From NCBI GenBank assembly GCA_034509735.1, contig JACGWO010000012.1, forward strand, positions 62,001-126,000: a DNA stretch of 64,000 bases, given 5' to 3'. Source of the stretch: Sesamum alatum. Lineage: Eukaryota > Streptophyta > Magnoliopsida > Lamiales > Pedaliaceae. The notes under the pieces are model-generated. The model was not told the origin of the DNA. It ran no database searches and worked only from the letters and a program-made list of their open reading frames with translations. Both the position numbers and the translations under genes were made by a program. Position 1 is the first letter of the stretch, and the number at the start of each line of letters is the position of its first letter. This document shows, one piece after another, positions 46,701 through 59,705 of the stretch.

Positions 46701-48102
46701 ATCGGTGTTACAGTTGGATAGGCACAACTCTCTTATTCTAGATTTGGAGTATTGTTGTCGGGTGGTTTTCTCGAAGACCACTAAATTGGAACAAAGAATG
46801 TTGCAGCAACGGGCAAAGATTCAATGGCTCAAAGGAGGGGACCAGTGTACTCGGGTTTTCTTTCGTAAGGTGGCCAAAAGGCGTGCGTCTAAACGTATTT
46901 TTCAGATCAGCGCTTCTGATGGCCAAAATTAAGATGGACTACCAAGAGGTTGTTGACGAGTTTGTGAACTATTACAAGGGACTTCTTGGAGGAGATCGTC
47001 GGATTAGGCATATTGATATTCGCTATCTCCGCCCATGGGCACGACATATTCTAACGGATTGCGAATCCTCCCAACTTGTGGAAGAGGTGAAAGAGGCTTT
47101 CTTTGACATTGCGGAGGATAAATCTCCAGGGCTAGATGGCTATTCAGCAGGGTCCTACAAAGCGGCATGTGGACAATTACTGAAGCAGGTTAATGCTACT
47201 TTGCTTGCACTCATACCAAAAGTTCAATCCCCAGTCACTGTGGCCGATTTCCGCACTATTTCGTGTTGCAATGTGTTGTATAAAGCGATCACGAAGATTA
47301 TTGTGCAGCGGCTTCGGCCTTTTCTAGATAGGTTAGTTAGCTCGACTCAGAATGCTTTTATTCCAGGCCGATCTATTAGTGATAATATCTGGTTGGCACA
47401 GGAGCTTTTCGATGGGTACAATCAACAGCGATCACCTCCGAATGTGCCTTGAAAGTGGACTTGAGAAAGGCTTATGACACGGTCGAATGGGACTTCCTAT
47501 TAGCAACTTTGGATCTTTTCGGTTTCCAGCATCAATTTCGGAGGTGGGTGGAGGAGTGTGTTACAACGACCTCCTTTTCGGTGTGCCTTAATGGTAGCAT
47601 ATATGGTTTTTTTACCGGAGCACGAGGGTTAAGACAAGGTGACCCAATGTCGCCTTACCTTTTTGTTATGGTTATGGAGGTTCTTCGGATGCTTATCCAA
47701 CATCTTATTGAACAGGATGAAGGATTTCGGTTCCACTGGAAGTGCCAGGAGATTGGACTTTTCCAGTTGAGTTTCGCAGACGATCTGTTGTTATTCAGTA
47801 GTGCTAATGAGGGGTCGTTGGGTGTATTCCATAGGGGCCTTCACATTTTTTCGGGTCTTTCTGGATTATTTGCCAACCCTGCTAAGAGTCAGATTATTAT
47901 CTCCAAATCAGCCTAGGACAACAAGGATGCCCTCCTGCAGTTATTGGGTTTCCAGGAGGGCCTAATGCCGGTTAGATACCTTGGTCTCCCACTTCTCTCT
48001 TCGCGTCTTAAAATATCAGATTGCCAGCCTCTGTTGCAGAAAATTGAGAAGCGGATTAAAAGTTGGGAAGGTGTACAGCTAACATTCACGGGACGTGTTT
48101 AG
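46701..48102 (+). pseudogene. LINE-3 reverse transcriptase
   Basis: Frames 46705-46932, 46883-47452 and 47449-47916 together cover the RT. Blocks seen: DKSPGLDGYSAGSYKAACG, VADFRTISCCNVLYKAITKI, NAFIPGRRSISD-like NAFIPGRSISDNIWLAQELF, VDLRKAYDTVEWDFLLATL, GARGLRQGDPMSPYLFVMV and FADD at 47773-47784. About 20 residues are missing between GYSAGSYKAACG and LLKQVNAT compared with LINE-2. Stops lie at 47450-47452 (TGA), 47914-47916 (TAG) and 48100-48102 (TAG). The catalytic Asp pair is intact. Confidence 0.9.
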
Positions 48103-49263
48103 TTGATTAAATCAGTCCTCATGGCCTTTAACACTTACTGGTCCTTGGCATTTATTTTGCCAAAAGGGATTATTAGGCGCATTGAGCAGTTGATGAGAAA
48201 CTTCCTTTGGAAAGGATCCTCACAAACGGGATACGCGAAAGTTGCTTGGTCACAATTGTGTCTACCTAAGGAGGAAGGTGGTCAAGGTATTCGAGATGTT
48301 CAGACACTTAATTATGCCTTGATGAGTAAACACCTGCGGTCGATTATAAATCATAGTACTTCTTCTTCTATCTGGGTGGCGTGGATCTACCATTACAGAC
48401 TTCGTGGTAAATCTGTTTGGACGGTGGGAGACAAAGTGGGATCGTGGGCATGGAGGAAGCTTCTCCGCCTGCGACCTATTTTGAAGCCTCGAATTGAATA
48501 CATTATTGGTGATGGTGGTTCCACATCTCTATGGCATGACCCTTGGCACCACCTAGGCCTTCTTATTCAGCAGATACCAAGGGGTCCTGGCTTGACTGGA
48601 ACATCCGGTACTGATTTATTGAAATTTGTCATTCTTGAGGGGGAATGGAACTGGCCACTTATCACAGACATGGAGTGCTTGGTTATTTTGCAGTCCTTGC
48701 CCACCATTCATGGTGGACAGGATCGGATTCTCTGGAGAGGGACAGGAACAGTTTTTTCTACATCGGAGGCATATAGAGCTCTACGGGCATCCTCACCAAA
48801 AGTTGTTTGGTCTTCACTTCTTTTGGGGCCTCTTAAAATCCCACGCAACACCTTTATCCTGTGGCTTGCTATCCTTGGACGATTATCCACTATGGATAAG
48901 CCTTGGTTTCTTCACTTGGACACTACTTGTATACTATGCATTGACGGACAATCTGAAACTCATGCTCACATGTTCTTTGATTGTCGGTTTTCACGTCGAT
49001 GCCTTGGAGCCATTAGATGCCGAGTCCGATTTCCATGGCCGAACCAAGAGTGGAATACGGATGTTACTTGGGCAGCTATAAGGTGGAGAGGACGGCATGT
49101 TATTAATGCGGCATATAGAGCTTTGTTGGCCTCATTTATCTACCACCTTTGGCAAGAACGCAACCGAAGGAGGTTCCAAGCAACCGAGCATACGGCTGAT
49201 ACGATTGGGAGATTAGTGGTTGAGGAAATCCGACAACTTATTTTGAGTTCTGATCTTCCTTGA
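48103..49263 (+). pseudogene. LINE-3 ORF2 C-terminal region with zf-RVT
   Basis: One open frame of 386 codons covers the thumb-side region (KGIIRRIEQLMRNFLWKGSS, LPKEEGGQGIRDVQTLNYAL, GSWAWRKLLRLRPIL) and the zf-RVT domain (CILCIDGQSETHAHMFFDC). It ends ATEHTADTIGRLVVEEIRQL and then SSDLP. This is the longest intact piece of LINE-3. The 3' UTR (49264-49387) contains TTTCCAAGGTTCCAATTG and ends in TTACCTTTACCG plus poly-A, resembling the 3' end of LINE-1 and LINE-2. Confidence 0.88.
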
Positions 49264-49395
49264 AATATTAGTACTATAGCATTATTTAGACTGTCGCGGA
49301 TCCCTTGGACTCATTTCCAAGGTTCCAATTGATTGACATGTACTTTTTGTAACTCTTTTCTATTTTAATGAAAACTTACCTTTACCGAAAAAAAA

Positions 49396-52219
49396 GGAGT
49401 TTGTCGCTGCGCAAAGGTACAAAGCTGAGTCTATGGCTCAAAAGAGTATTCCAGATGTAGTCCTAGTGCATTTTTATGTTGAATAAGATGGAGTCCTTGT
49501 CGTATAATTGAAGAGTGGCTTTAATATTGATTACTAGAGTCAATACGAATATATTTATAGCCAGAATGAGTCATCTATCAGTCAATGATAAGGACTGAAA
49601 GCACAAGGTGTTTCCTACAATTGTGTTGAGTATTAGACATGTATCCGGACGTACGATTGATTATGAAAGTTCTCCAAGCCCTCAATATGGCTAAGGTAAA
49701 AGTGCATTAGTGTCTATATTTGTATAAAGGAGTTTGTCTTCGCGCGAAGGTACAAAGATGAGTCCATGGCTTAAAAGAGTGTTCTAAATGTAGTCCTATT
49801 GCAATTTAATGTTGAATAACATAGAGTCAGTCTTATAATTGAAGAGTGACTTTAATATTCATTATTAGAGTTAGTACGAATATATATTTACAGCCAGAAA
49901 TGAGTCATCTATCAGTCAATAATAAGGACTGAAAATACAAGTTGTTTCCTACGATTGTGTTAAGTATTAGGCATGTATCCGGATGTTCGATTGATTAGGA
50001 AGGATGACCAAGCCCTTGACATGGCAAATAAAAGGGAAGAAGTGTCTAAATTTGTTTAAAGGAATTTATCATTGTGCAGAGGTACAAACCTGAGTCCATG
50101 GCCCAAAAGAGTGTTTTAGATGTAGCACTAGAGCATTTTTATGTTGAATAAGATGGAGTCCTAGTCATATAATCGAAGAGTGGCTTTAATATTGATTATT
50201 AGAGTCAATACGAATATATTTATAGCAAAAAATGAGTCATCTATCAGTCAATGATAAGGACTGAAAGCACAAGGTGTTTCCTACGATTGTGTTGCGTATT
50301 AGGCATGTATCCGGACGTACAATTAATTATGAAGGTTCTCCAAGCCCTCGATATGGCAAAGATAAAAGTCCATTAGTGTCTAAACTTGTTTAAAGGAGTT
50401 TGTTGTTGCGCAAAGGTACAAAGCTGAGTCCATAGCTAAAAAGAGTGTTCCAAATGTAGTCCTAATGCATTTTATGTTGAATAAGATGGAGTCCTAGTCG
50501 TATAATCGAAGAGTGGCTTTAATATTGATTATTAAAGTCAAGACGAATATATTTATAGCTAGAATGAGTCATATATCAGTCAATGATAAGGACTGAAAAC
50601 ACAAGGTGTTCCTACAATTGTGTTGAGTATTAGGCATGTATCCAGACGTACGATTGATTATGAAGGTTATCCAATCCCTCGATATGGCAAAGATAAAAGT
50701 GCATTAGTGTATAAACTTGTTTAAAACAGTTTGTCGTTGCACAAAGGTACAAAGCTGAGTCCATGGCTCGAAAGACTGTTCTAGATGTAGTCCTAGTGTA
50801 TTTTTCTTTTCAATAAGATGGAATCCTAGTCGTATAATCGAAGAGTGACTTTAATAATGATTATTAGAGTCAATACGAATATATTTATTGCAAAAAGTGA
50901 GTCATCTGTCAATCAATGATAAGGACTGAAAGCACAAGGTGTTTCCTACGATTGTGTTATGTACTAGGCATGTATCCAGACATATGATTGATTATGAACG
51001 TTCTCCAAGCCCTCGATTTGGCAAAGATAAAAGTGCATTAGTGTCTAAACTTGTTTAAAGGTGTTTGTCGTTGCGCAAAGGTACAAAGCTGAGTCCATGG
51101 CTTGAAAGAGTGTTTTAGATGTAGTCCTAGTACATTTTGATGTTGAATAAGATGGAGGCATAGTCATATAATCGAAGAGAGGCTTTAATATTGATTATTA
51201 GTGTCAATATTTATAGCCAAAAAATGAGTTATCTATCAGTCAATGATAAGGACTGAAAGCACAAGGTGTTTCCTACGATTATATTGAGTATTAGGCATGT
51301 ATCCGTACATACGATTGATTATGAATGTTCTCCAAGCCCTCGATATGGTAAAGATAAAAGTGCATTAGTGTCTAAACTTGTTTAAAGGAGTTTGTCGTTG
51401 TGCAAAGGTAGAAAGCTGAGTCCTCGGCTCAAAATAGTATTTTCGGTGTAGTACTAGTGCATTTTTATGTTGAATAAGATGGAGTCCTAGTCATATAATC
51501 GACGAGTGGCTTTAATATTGATTATTAGAGTCAATACGAATATATTTATAGCCAAAAATGAGTTATCTACCAGTCAATGATAAGGACTGAAAGTAGAAGG
51601 TGTTTCCTACGATTGTGTTGAGTATTAGGAATGTATCCGGACGTATAATTAATTATGAAGGTTCTCCAAGCCCTCGATATGGCAAAGATAAAAGTCCATT
51701 AGTGTCTAAACTTGTTCAAAGGAATTTGTCGTTGTACAAAGGTACAAAGCTGAGTCCATTGCTCAAAAGAGTGTTCTAGATGTACTCCTAGTGCATTTTT
51801 ATGTTGTATAGTCCTAGTCAAATAATCGAACAGTGGCTTTAATATTGATTATTAGAGTCAATACGAATATATTTATAGCCAGAATGAGTCATCTATACGT
51901 CAATGATAAGGACTGAAAACACAAGGTATTTCCTACAATTGTTGTTGTGTATTAGGCATGTATCCGGACGTACGATTGATTAGGAAGGCTCTCCAAGCCC
52001 TCGATATGACAAAGATAAAAGTGCATTAGTGTCTAAATTTGTCTAAAGGAGTTTGTCTTTGCACAAGGTACAAAGATGAGTCGATGGCTCAAAAGAGTGT
52101 TCTAGCTGTAGTCCTAATGCATTTTAATGTTGATAACATGGATTCCTAGTCTTATAATCGAAAAGTGGCTTTGATATTTATTATTAGAGGCAATACGAAT
52201 ATATTTATAGCCAGATATG
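49396..52219 (-). repeat. Satellite array S5, inverted (~8.5 monomers)
   Basis: The same 334-bp satellite but reading on the minus strand (for example GGTACAAAGCTGAGTCCATGG on plus). It begins directly after the poly-A tail of LINE-3 and ends at the palindrome at 52219. Monomers are mixed class A and B. It is the only inverted satellite block in the window. Confidence 0.95.
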
Positions 52220-52628
52220 GAACACCTTGTGTTTTCAGTCCTTATCATTGACTGATAGATGACTCATATCTGGCTATAAATATATTCGTATTGCCTCTAA
52301 TAATAAATATCAAAGCCACTTTTCGATTATAAGACTAGGAATCCATGTTATCAACATTAAAATGCATTAGGACTACAGCTAGAACACTCTTTTGAGCCAT
52401 CGACTCATCTTTGTACCTTGTGCAAAGACAAACTCCTTTAGACAAATTTAGACACTAATGCACTTTTATCTTTGTCATATCGAGGGCTTGGAGAGCCTTC
52501 CTAATCAATCGTACGTCCGGATACATGCCTAATACACAACAACAATTGTAGGAAATACCTTGTGTTTTCAGTCCTTATCATTGACGTATAGATGACTCAT
52601 TCTGGCTATAAATATATTCGTATTGACT
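51856..52628. repeat. Large palindrome: 364-bp perfect inverted repeat, 45-bp spacer
   Basis: Left arm 51856-52219 and right arm 52265-52628 are exact reverse complements over 364 bp, checked base by base. Homology continues outward to about 51812 and 52672 with about five mismatches (408-bp arms). The spacer 52220-52264 is plus-orientation satellite. The arms share private variants such as GACGTATAG and CACAACAACAATTG. Neighbouring monomers differ at many more positions, so the two arms come from a single recent event and not from parallel arrays. Confidence 0.95.
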
Positions 52629-55471
52629 TTAATAATCAATATTAAAGCCACTCTTCGATTATACGACTAGAACTCCATCTTATTCAACATAAAAACTCAC
52701 TATCTGGAACACCCTTTTGAGCCATGGACTCAGCTTTGTACCTTTGCTCAACGACAAACTCTTTTAAACAAGTTTAGACACTAATGCACTTTTATCTCTG
52801 CCATATCGAGAGCTTGGAGAATCTTCATAATTAATCGTAAGTCCGGATACATGCCAAATACTCAACAAAATCGTAGGAAACACCTTGTGCTTTCAGTCAT
52901 TATCATTGACTAATACATGACTCATTTTTGGCTATAAATATATTCTTATTGATTCTAATAATCAATATTAAAGGCACTCTTCGATTATATGACTAGGACT
53001 CCATCTTATTCAACATAAAAATGCACTAGTACTACATCTAAAACACTCTTTCGAGCCATGGACTCAGCTTTGTACCTTTGCACAACGACAAACTCTTTTA
53101 AACAAATTTAGACACTTATTCCCTTTTATCTTTGCCATATCGAGGGCGTGGTCAACCTTCGTAATCAATCGTACATCCGGATACATGCCTAATACTCAAT
53201 ATAATCGTGGAAACACCTTGTGTTTTCAGTCTTTATCATTGACTAATAGATTACTCATTTCTGGCTATAAATATATTCGTATTGACTGTAATAATCAAAA
53301 TTAAAGCAACTCTTCGATTATATGAATAGGACACCATGTTATTCAACATAAAATGCATTAGGACTGCATCTAGAACACTCTTTTAAGCCATGGACTCAGC
53401 TTTGTACCTTTGCACAACGACAAACTACTTTTAAACAAATTTAGACACTTATTCCCTTTTATCTTTGCCATATCGAGGGGTTGTTCAACCTTCGTAATCA
53501 ATCGTACGTTCGGATACATGCCTAACACTCAAAACAATCGTTGTAAATACCTTGTGTTTTAGTCCTTATTATTGACTGATAGATGACTCATTTCTGGTTA
53601 TAAATATATTCGTATTGCCTCTAATAATAAATATTAAAGCCACTCTTCAATTATAAGACTAGGAATCCATCTTATCAACATTAAGATGCACTAGCACTAC
53701 ATCTAGAACACTCATTTGAGCAATGGACTCATCTTTGTACCTTTGCGCCAAGACAAACTACTTTAAATCAATTTAGACACTAATGCACTTTTATCTTTGC
53801 CTTATTTGGAGAACCTTCATAAACAATCGTACATCCGGATACATGCCTAATACTCAACACAATTGTCGGAAACACCTTTTGTTTTCATTCCTTATCATTG
53901 ATTGATAGATGACTCATTCTTGCTATAAATATATTCATATTGACTCTAATAATGAATATTAAAGCCACTCTTCGATTATATGACTAGGACTCCATCTTAT
54001 TCGACATAAAAATATAGTAGGACTACATCTAAAACACTCTTTCGATCCATGGACTCAGCTTTGTACCTTTGCGCAAAAACAAACTCCTTTAAACAAGTTT
54101 AGACACTAATGGGGGGCTTGGAGAACCTTCATAATCAATCGTATGTCTGGGTACATGCCTAATACTCAACACAATCGTATGAAACACCTTGTGCTTTCAG
54201 TCCTTATTATTGACTGATAGATGACTCTTTTTTTGCAATAAAATATTCGTATTGACTCTAATAATCGATATTAAAGTCACTCATCGATTATACGACTAGG
54301 ACTCCATCTTATTCAAAATAAAAATGCACTAGGACTACATCTAGAACACTCTTTCGAGCCATGGACTCAGCTTTGTACCTTTGCGCAACGACAAACTTCT
54401 TTAAACAAGTTAAGACCTTAATGCACTTTTGCGAGCCATGGACTCAGCTTGGAGAACCTTCATAATCAATTGAACGTCCGGATACAGGCCTAGTACTCAA
54501 CACAATCGTAAGAAACACCTTGTGCTCTCATTCCTTATCATTGACTGATAGATGACTTATTTTTGGCAATAAATATATTCGTATTGACTCTAATAATCAA
54601 TATTAAAGTCACTCTTCGATTATATGACTAGGAGTCCATCTTATTCAACATAAAAATGCACTAGTGCTACATCTAAAACATTCAGCTTTGTACCTCTGCA
54701 CAACAAATTTAGACACTCATTCCCTTTTATCCTTGCCATGTCGAGGGCTTGGTCAACCTTCATAATCAATCGTACATCCGGATACATGCTTAATACTCAA
54801 CACAATCGTAGGAAACAACTTGTATTTTCAGTCTCTATCATTGACTAATAGATTACTCATTTCTGGCTTTAAACATATATTCGTACTGACTCTAATAATG
54901 AATATTAAAGCCACTCTTCGATTATAAGACTAGGACTCCATGTTATTCAACATTAATATGCACTAGGACTACATCTAGAACACTCATTTGAGCCATGGAC
55001 TCATCTTTGTACCTTTGCGCAAAGACAAACTCCTTTAAACAAATTTAGACATTAATGCATTTTTATCTTTGTCATATCGAGGGCTTGGAGAACCTTCATA
55101 ATTAATCGTACGTCCGGATACATGCCTAATACTCAACACAATTGTAGGAGATACCTTGTGTTTTCAGTCCTTATCATTGACTGATAGATGACTCATTCTG
55201 GCTATAAAATATATTCGTATTGACTTTAATAATCAATATTAAAGTCAGTATTCGATTATACCACTAGGACTCCATCTTATTCAACATAAAAATGCACTAG
55301 GACTACATCTGGAACACTCTTTTGAGCCAATGACTCAGCTTTGTACCTTTGCGCAACGACAAACTCCTTTAAACAAGTTTAGACACTAATGAACTTTTAT
55401 ATCTGCCATATCGAGGGCTTGGAGAACCTTCATAAGTAATCGTACGTCCGGATACATGTCTAATACTCAAC
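52220..55471 (+). repeat. Satellite array S6 (~10 monomers)
   Basis: Plus-orientation satellite from the palindrome spacer to the TCAAC duplicated by the solo Copia LTR. Class B monomers (TATTCCCTTTTATC with GGTCAACC) occur near 53.1, 53.45 and 54.7 kb. A rearranged stretch lies at 54.42-54.46 kb (GCACTTTTGCGAGCCATGG) and a truncated monomer near 54.11 kb. No other feature is seen. Confidence 0.94.
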
Positions 55472-57211
55472 TGAAAGAATTGGGTACGGCCCGGGAATAC
55501 AACGGAAGCGTAAAAACGTAAATTTAAGACATAGTTTAAACTGGATTAAAAGGGGTGTTCCCTTTTACGTTCCCGGGCATTTGGTGTTTCAACAATAAAA
55601 TAAAACTTGCTGGACATGTGGCTTAAAAGGAGAAGAAGAAAGTTACACAAAAATGTAAAAGGAAACCAACCTTTGTTCGTTTATGTATAACGGGTTCGTG
55701 CGTTGTTTCTTTCTTTTCCTTCTTCGTTCGTCCACTTGAGAGCTCAACGTAGAACTCCTCTAATGCGTTCCACACCACACTATGGATTTATTTCTACTCT
55801 ATTGCTAGATAGAAAATAGAAACAAAGAAGAAGAAGAAACAATTCCAAAGAAAGCACTCTCGATTAGTGTACCTTGGAATGTTTTTGTTCAATTTTCTCT
55901 AAGAAGTATGAACACTAAAAGAGAGAATTTTCAGAGAGTATTTTAGCCTAAAAGCTCCAGCAAAAATGAAGCAAGTTAAGTGAATAGTGTCTAGCAAAGT
56001 AGTTTTGTGTATGTAGAATGTAGTGTTCAAAAAACCACCTACATAAGTAACCTCCAAGGCAACTTCCACATACACACACTTGTAGCACATCCACTACACA
56101 TGATAGCAAGAGAAAAACCACCCACAAATCAACATAATTTCGTGCACATCATGTACTTGGGCTTGTGTCCAACACAATTGATCAATTAAATCAAATTTAA
56201 TTAATTGTTTTCTGATTAACCATTAATCAGAAAAACGCTCGTCACCATGGGTGGTCGTCTAGCAACGGTCCATGGCACTAGAGACTAGGTGAATGTTGGC
56301 GTGAACATTTAGGCTCCCGAATTCCACACGAGTACGGTCCATCCATCATCCGTCTCCCGGTCTAAGTCTAGGGCATGGAATTGGGCGTCGATTCCCATCC
56401 TGGACTAGACAACTATGCTCAGTAACTCAAGGCACGTTTACTCTATCGATCGACGTAGGAAACCATTCCCTACTCGACCAATCGCTGTGGCCACAGACTT
56501 ATAAGAGTTTAAACTATCTCAGAGCGCATAGGAGACTCGACTGTCATATACTGACAGGTGACGGATCCTATCTTGGAACCCACCGTCCTAAATACATATT
56601 CCGACTGCACTGTATAAGGCTTATGATGAACGTATCCCAGATACTGACATCTCTTGCCAAAGGCTAGATACAACCATCATATGCATGTGACTGCCATGAT
56701 TCCTCAAGTTCGAGGACTAATCTCATACTATCGGAGCCGGGAATGCCAGTCGTACCGACCAAGCCTCCAAGGCTTCCATATGACGATTCCCGCGAGTCAG
56801 TTCAGTCAGCTGACATCCTTGTCAACTAACCCACTCATATTGCATAGACGTCCAACGTCTGTCGCCGATAAAGCACGACTCTCATCCAATAAATGCAATC
56901 CTTAGTGCAAGTCTGTATAGGACTCTAGATGCCCTGTCTCAAGGTCCTTGAATTGGAACGTTTCAGAACCCTTAGAAGTTAGTTTCAAAGCTGCCATCCA
57001 ATGCGCAACCCAACTACATGGTTGTTCATTTGGCCTGTGGGCTTTGTTGTGATGCTAATGGAATAAACATAAATAGCGAGCACAACAAATGGAACTGCCA
57101 AACATGAATACTAACTTTATTCGTATAAGAATATTACAATTACAATGACATTGCCAGAAATAGATTACATCAAGGCCAATCCAATTGGCTTTCCAGTCAC
57201 CTATTCTAACA
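55472..57211 (-). mobile_element. Solo Copia-type LTR, 1,740 bp
   Basis: Minus-strand LTR beginning TGTTAGAATAGGTGACTGG at 57211 and ending CCAATTCTTTCA at 55472 (TG...CA). It is flanked by a perfect 5-bp duplication TCAAC at 55467-55471 and 57212-57216, inside one satellite monomer. No internal region remains, so two LTRs recombined into one. It shares blocks with 12240-13713, and its start resembles the Copia-1 LTR. Short open frames in it (for example 55899-56189 and 56654-56905) have no recognisable domain and are not called as genes. Confidence 0.93.
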
Positions 57212-59704
57212 TCAACACAATCGTAGAAAACACCTTGTGCCCAGTCTTTATCATTGACTGACATAGATGAATCATTTTTTGCTATAAATATATTCATATT
57301 GACTCTAATAATCAATATTAAAGCCACTCTTCGATTATATGACTAGGACTCCATCTTATTCAACATAAAAATGCACTAGTACTACATCTAAAACACTCTT
57401 TTAAGCCATGGACTCAGCTATGTACCTTTGCACAACGACAAACTCCTTTAAATAAATTTAGACACTTATTCCCTTTTATCTTTGCCATATCGAGGGCTTG
57501 GTCAACATTCGTAATCAATCTTACATCCGGATACATGCCTAATACTCAACACAATTGTAGAAAACAACTTGTATTTTCAGTCCTTATCATTGACTGATAG
57601 ATTACTCATTTCTGGCTGTAATAATGAATATTAAAGCCACTCTTCGATTATAAGACTAGGACGCGATCTTATTCAACATTAAAATACACTAGGACTACAT
57701 CTAAAACACTCTTTTGAGCCATGGATTCATCCTTGTACCTTCGCGCAAAGACAAACTCCTTTAAACTAATTTAGACACTAATGCACTTTTATCTTTGCCA
57801 TATTGAGGGCTTGGAAAACCTTCATAATCAATCGTACGTCCGGAAACATGCCTAATACTCAATACAATCGTAGGAAACACCTTGTGCTTTCAGTCCTTAT
57901 CATTGACTGATAGATGACTCATTCTGGCTATAAATATATTCGTATTGACTCTAATAATCAATATTAAAGCCACTCTTCAATTATACGACTAGGGCTCCAT
58001 CTTATTCAACATAAAAATGCACTTGGACTACATCTAGAATACTCTAGCGAGCCATGGACTCAGCTTTTTATCATTGCGCAATGACAAACTCCTTTGCACA
58101 AGTTTAGACACTAATGCACTTTTATCTCTGCCATATCGAGGGCTTGGAGAACATTCATAATCAATCGTACGTTCGGATACATTCCTAATACTCAACACAA
58201 TCGTAGGAAACAATTGTACTTTCAGTCCTTATCATTGACTGATAGATGACTCATTTTTGGTTATAAATATATTCGTATTGACTCTAATAATCAATAGTAA
58301 AGCCACTTTTCGATTATATGACTAGGACTCCATGTTATTCAATATAAAAATGCACTAGTACTACATCTAGAACACTCTTTTGAGCCATGGACTCATCTTT
58401 GTACCTTTGCGCAAAGACAAACTCCTTTAAACAAATTTAGACACTAATGCACTTTTAATGTTTCCATATCGGGGGCTTGGAGAACCTTCATAATCAATCG
58501 TACGTCCAGATACATGCCTAATACTCAACATAATTCTAGGAAACACCTTGTGTTTTCAGTTTCCTCATCATTGACTAATAGATGACTCATTCTGGCTATA
58601 AATATATTCGTATTGACTTTAATAATCAATATTAAAGCCACTCTTCGATTATACGACTAGAACTCCATCTTATTCAACCTAAAAATGCACTAGAACTAGA
58701 TCTGGAACACTCTTTTGAGCCATGGGCTTAGTTTTGTACCTTTGCGCAACGACAAACTTCTTTAAACAAGTTTAGACACTAATGCACTTTTATCTTTCTC
58801 ATATCGAGGTCTTGGAGAACCTTCATAACTAATCGTACCTTCGAATACATGCCTAATACTCAACACAATCGTAGGAAACACCTTGTGCTTTCAGTCCTTA
58901 TCATTGACTGATAGATGACTCATTCTGGCTATAAATATATTCTTATTGACTCTAATAATCAATATTAAAGCCACTCCTCAATTATACGACTAGGGCTCCA
59001 TCTTATTCAACGTAAAAATGCACTAGGACTACATCTAGAATACTCTTGTGAGCCACGGACTCAGCTTTTTATCTTTGCGCAACGACAAACTCCTTTACAC
59101 AAGTTTAGACACTAATGCACTTTTATCTCTACCATATCGAGGGCTTGGAGAACCTTCATAATCAATCGTACGTCCGGATACATGCCTAATACTCAACACA
59201 ATCTAGGAAACACCTTGTGCTTTCAGTCCTTATCATTGACTAATAGATGACTCAGTTTTGGCTATAAATATATTCATATTGACTCTAATGATCAATATTA
59301 AAGCCACTCCTTAAATATACGACTAGGGCTCCATCTTATTCAACATAAAAATGCACTAGGACTACATCTGGAAAACTCTTTTGAGCCATAGACTCAGCTT
59401 TGTACCTTTGCGCAACGACAAACTCCTTTAAACAAATTTAGACACTTATTCCCTTTTATCTTTGCTATATATCGAGGGCTTGGTCATCCTTCGTAATCAA
59501 TCCGACATCCGGATACATGCCTAATACTCAACACAATCGTAGGAAACAACTTGTATTTTCAGTCCTTATCATTGATTGATAGATTACTCATTTCTGGCTT
59601 TAAATATATATATTCGTACTGACTATAATAATGAATATTAAAGCCACTCTTCATTTATAAGACTAGGACTTCATGTTATTCAACATTAAATTGCACTAGG
59701 ACTA
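57212..59704 (+). repeat. Satellite array S7 (~7.5 monomers)
   Basis: Continues S6 after the solo LTR, in the same orientation, beginning with the duplicated TCAAC. It contains both classes (class B near 57.47 and 59.45 kb). A monomer near 57.6 kb lacks about 30 bp around the TATAAATATATTC segment. It ends inside a monomer at GCACTAGGACTA where Gypsy-2 begins. Confidence 0.94.
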
Positions 59705-59705
59705 T

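Larger units (their letters stand above)
43631..49395 (+). mobile_element. LINE-3: nearly full-length L1-type retrotransposon, second family
   Basis: Plus-strand LINE with a short 5' leader, ORF1 (DUF4283-like with zinc knuckle), ORF2 (endonuclease, RT, zf-RVT) and an A8 tail at 49388-49395. It is related to LINE-1 and LINE-2 but clearly diverged. ORF1 is interrupted by a 271-bp copy of the same element's 3' tail. Satellite to the left is in plus orientation and to the right in minus orientation, and no target-site duplication is visible. The element therefore sits at an inversion breakpoint. Multiple stops and frameshifts make it non-functional. Confidence 0.92.

Noticed and set aside
48103..49263. 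386-codon frame as an independent gene
   Set aside because: It is the C-terminal part of LINE-3 ORF2, collinear with LINE-2, and starts just after an in-frame TAG.
55899..56905. Small genes in the 55.5-57.2 kb non-satellite block
   Set aside because: The block has LTR ends and a perfect 5-bp duplication and is a solo LTR. The open frames are short and overlap on both strands.
1544..59704. CRISPR array or other repeat-spacer system
   Set aside because: The repeats are contiguous ~334-bp monomers without unique spacers and there is no associated gene. The setting is a plant genome.
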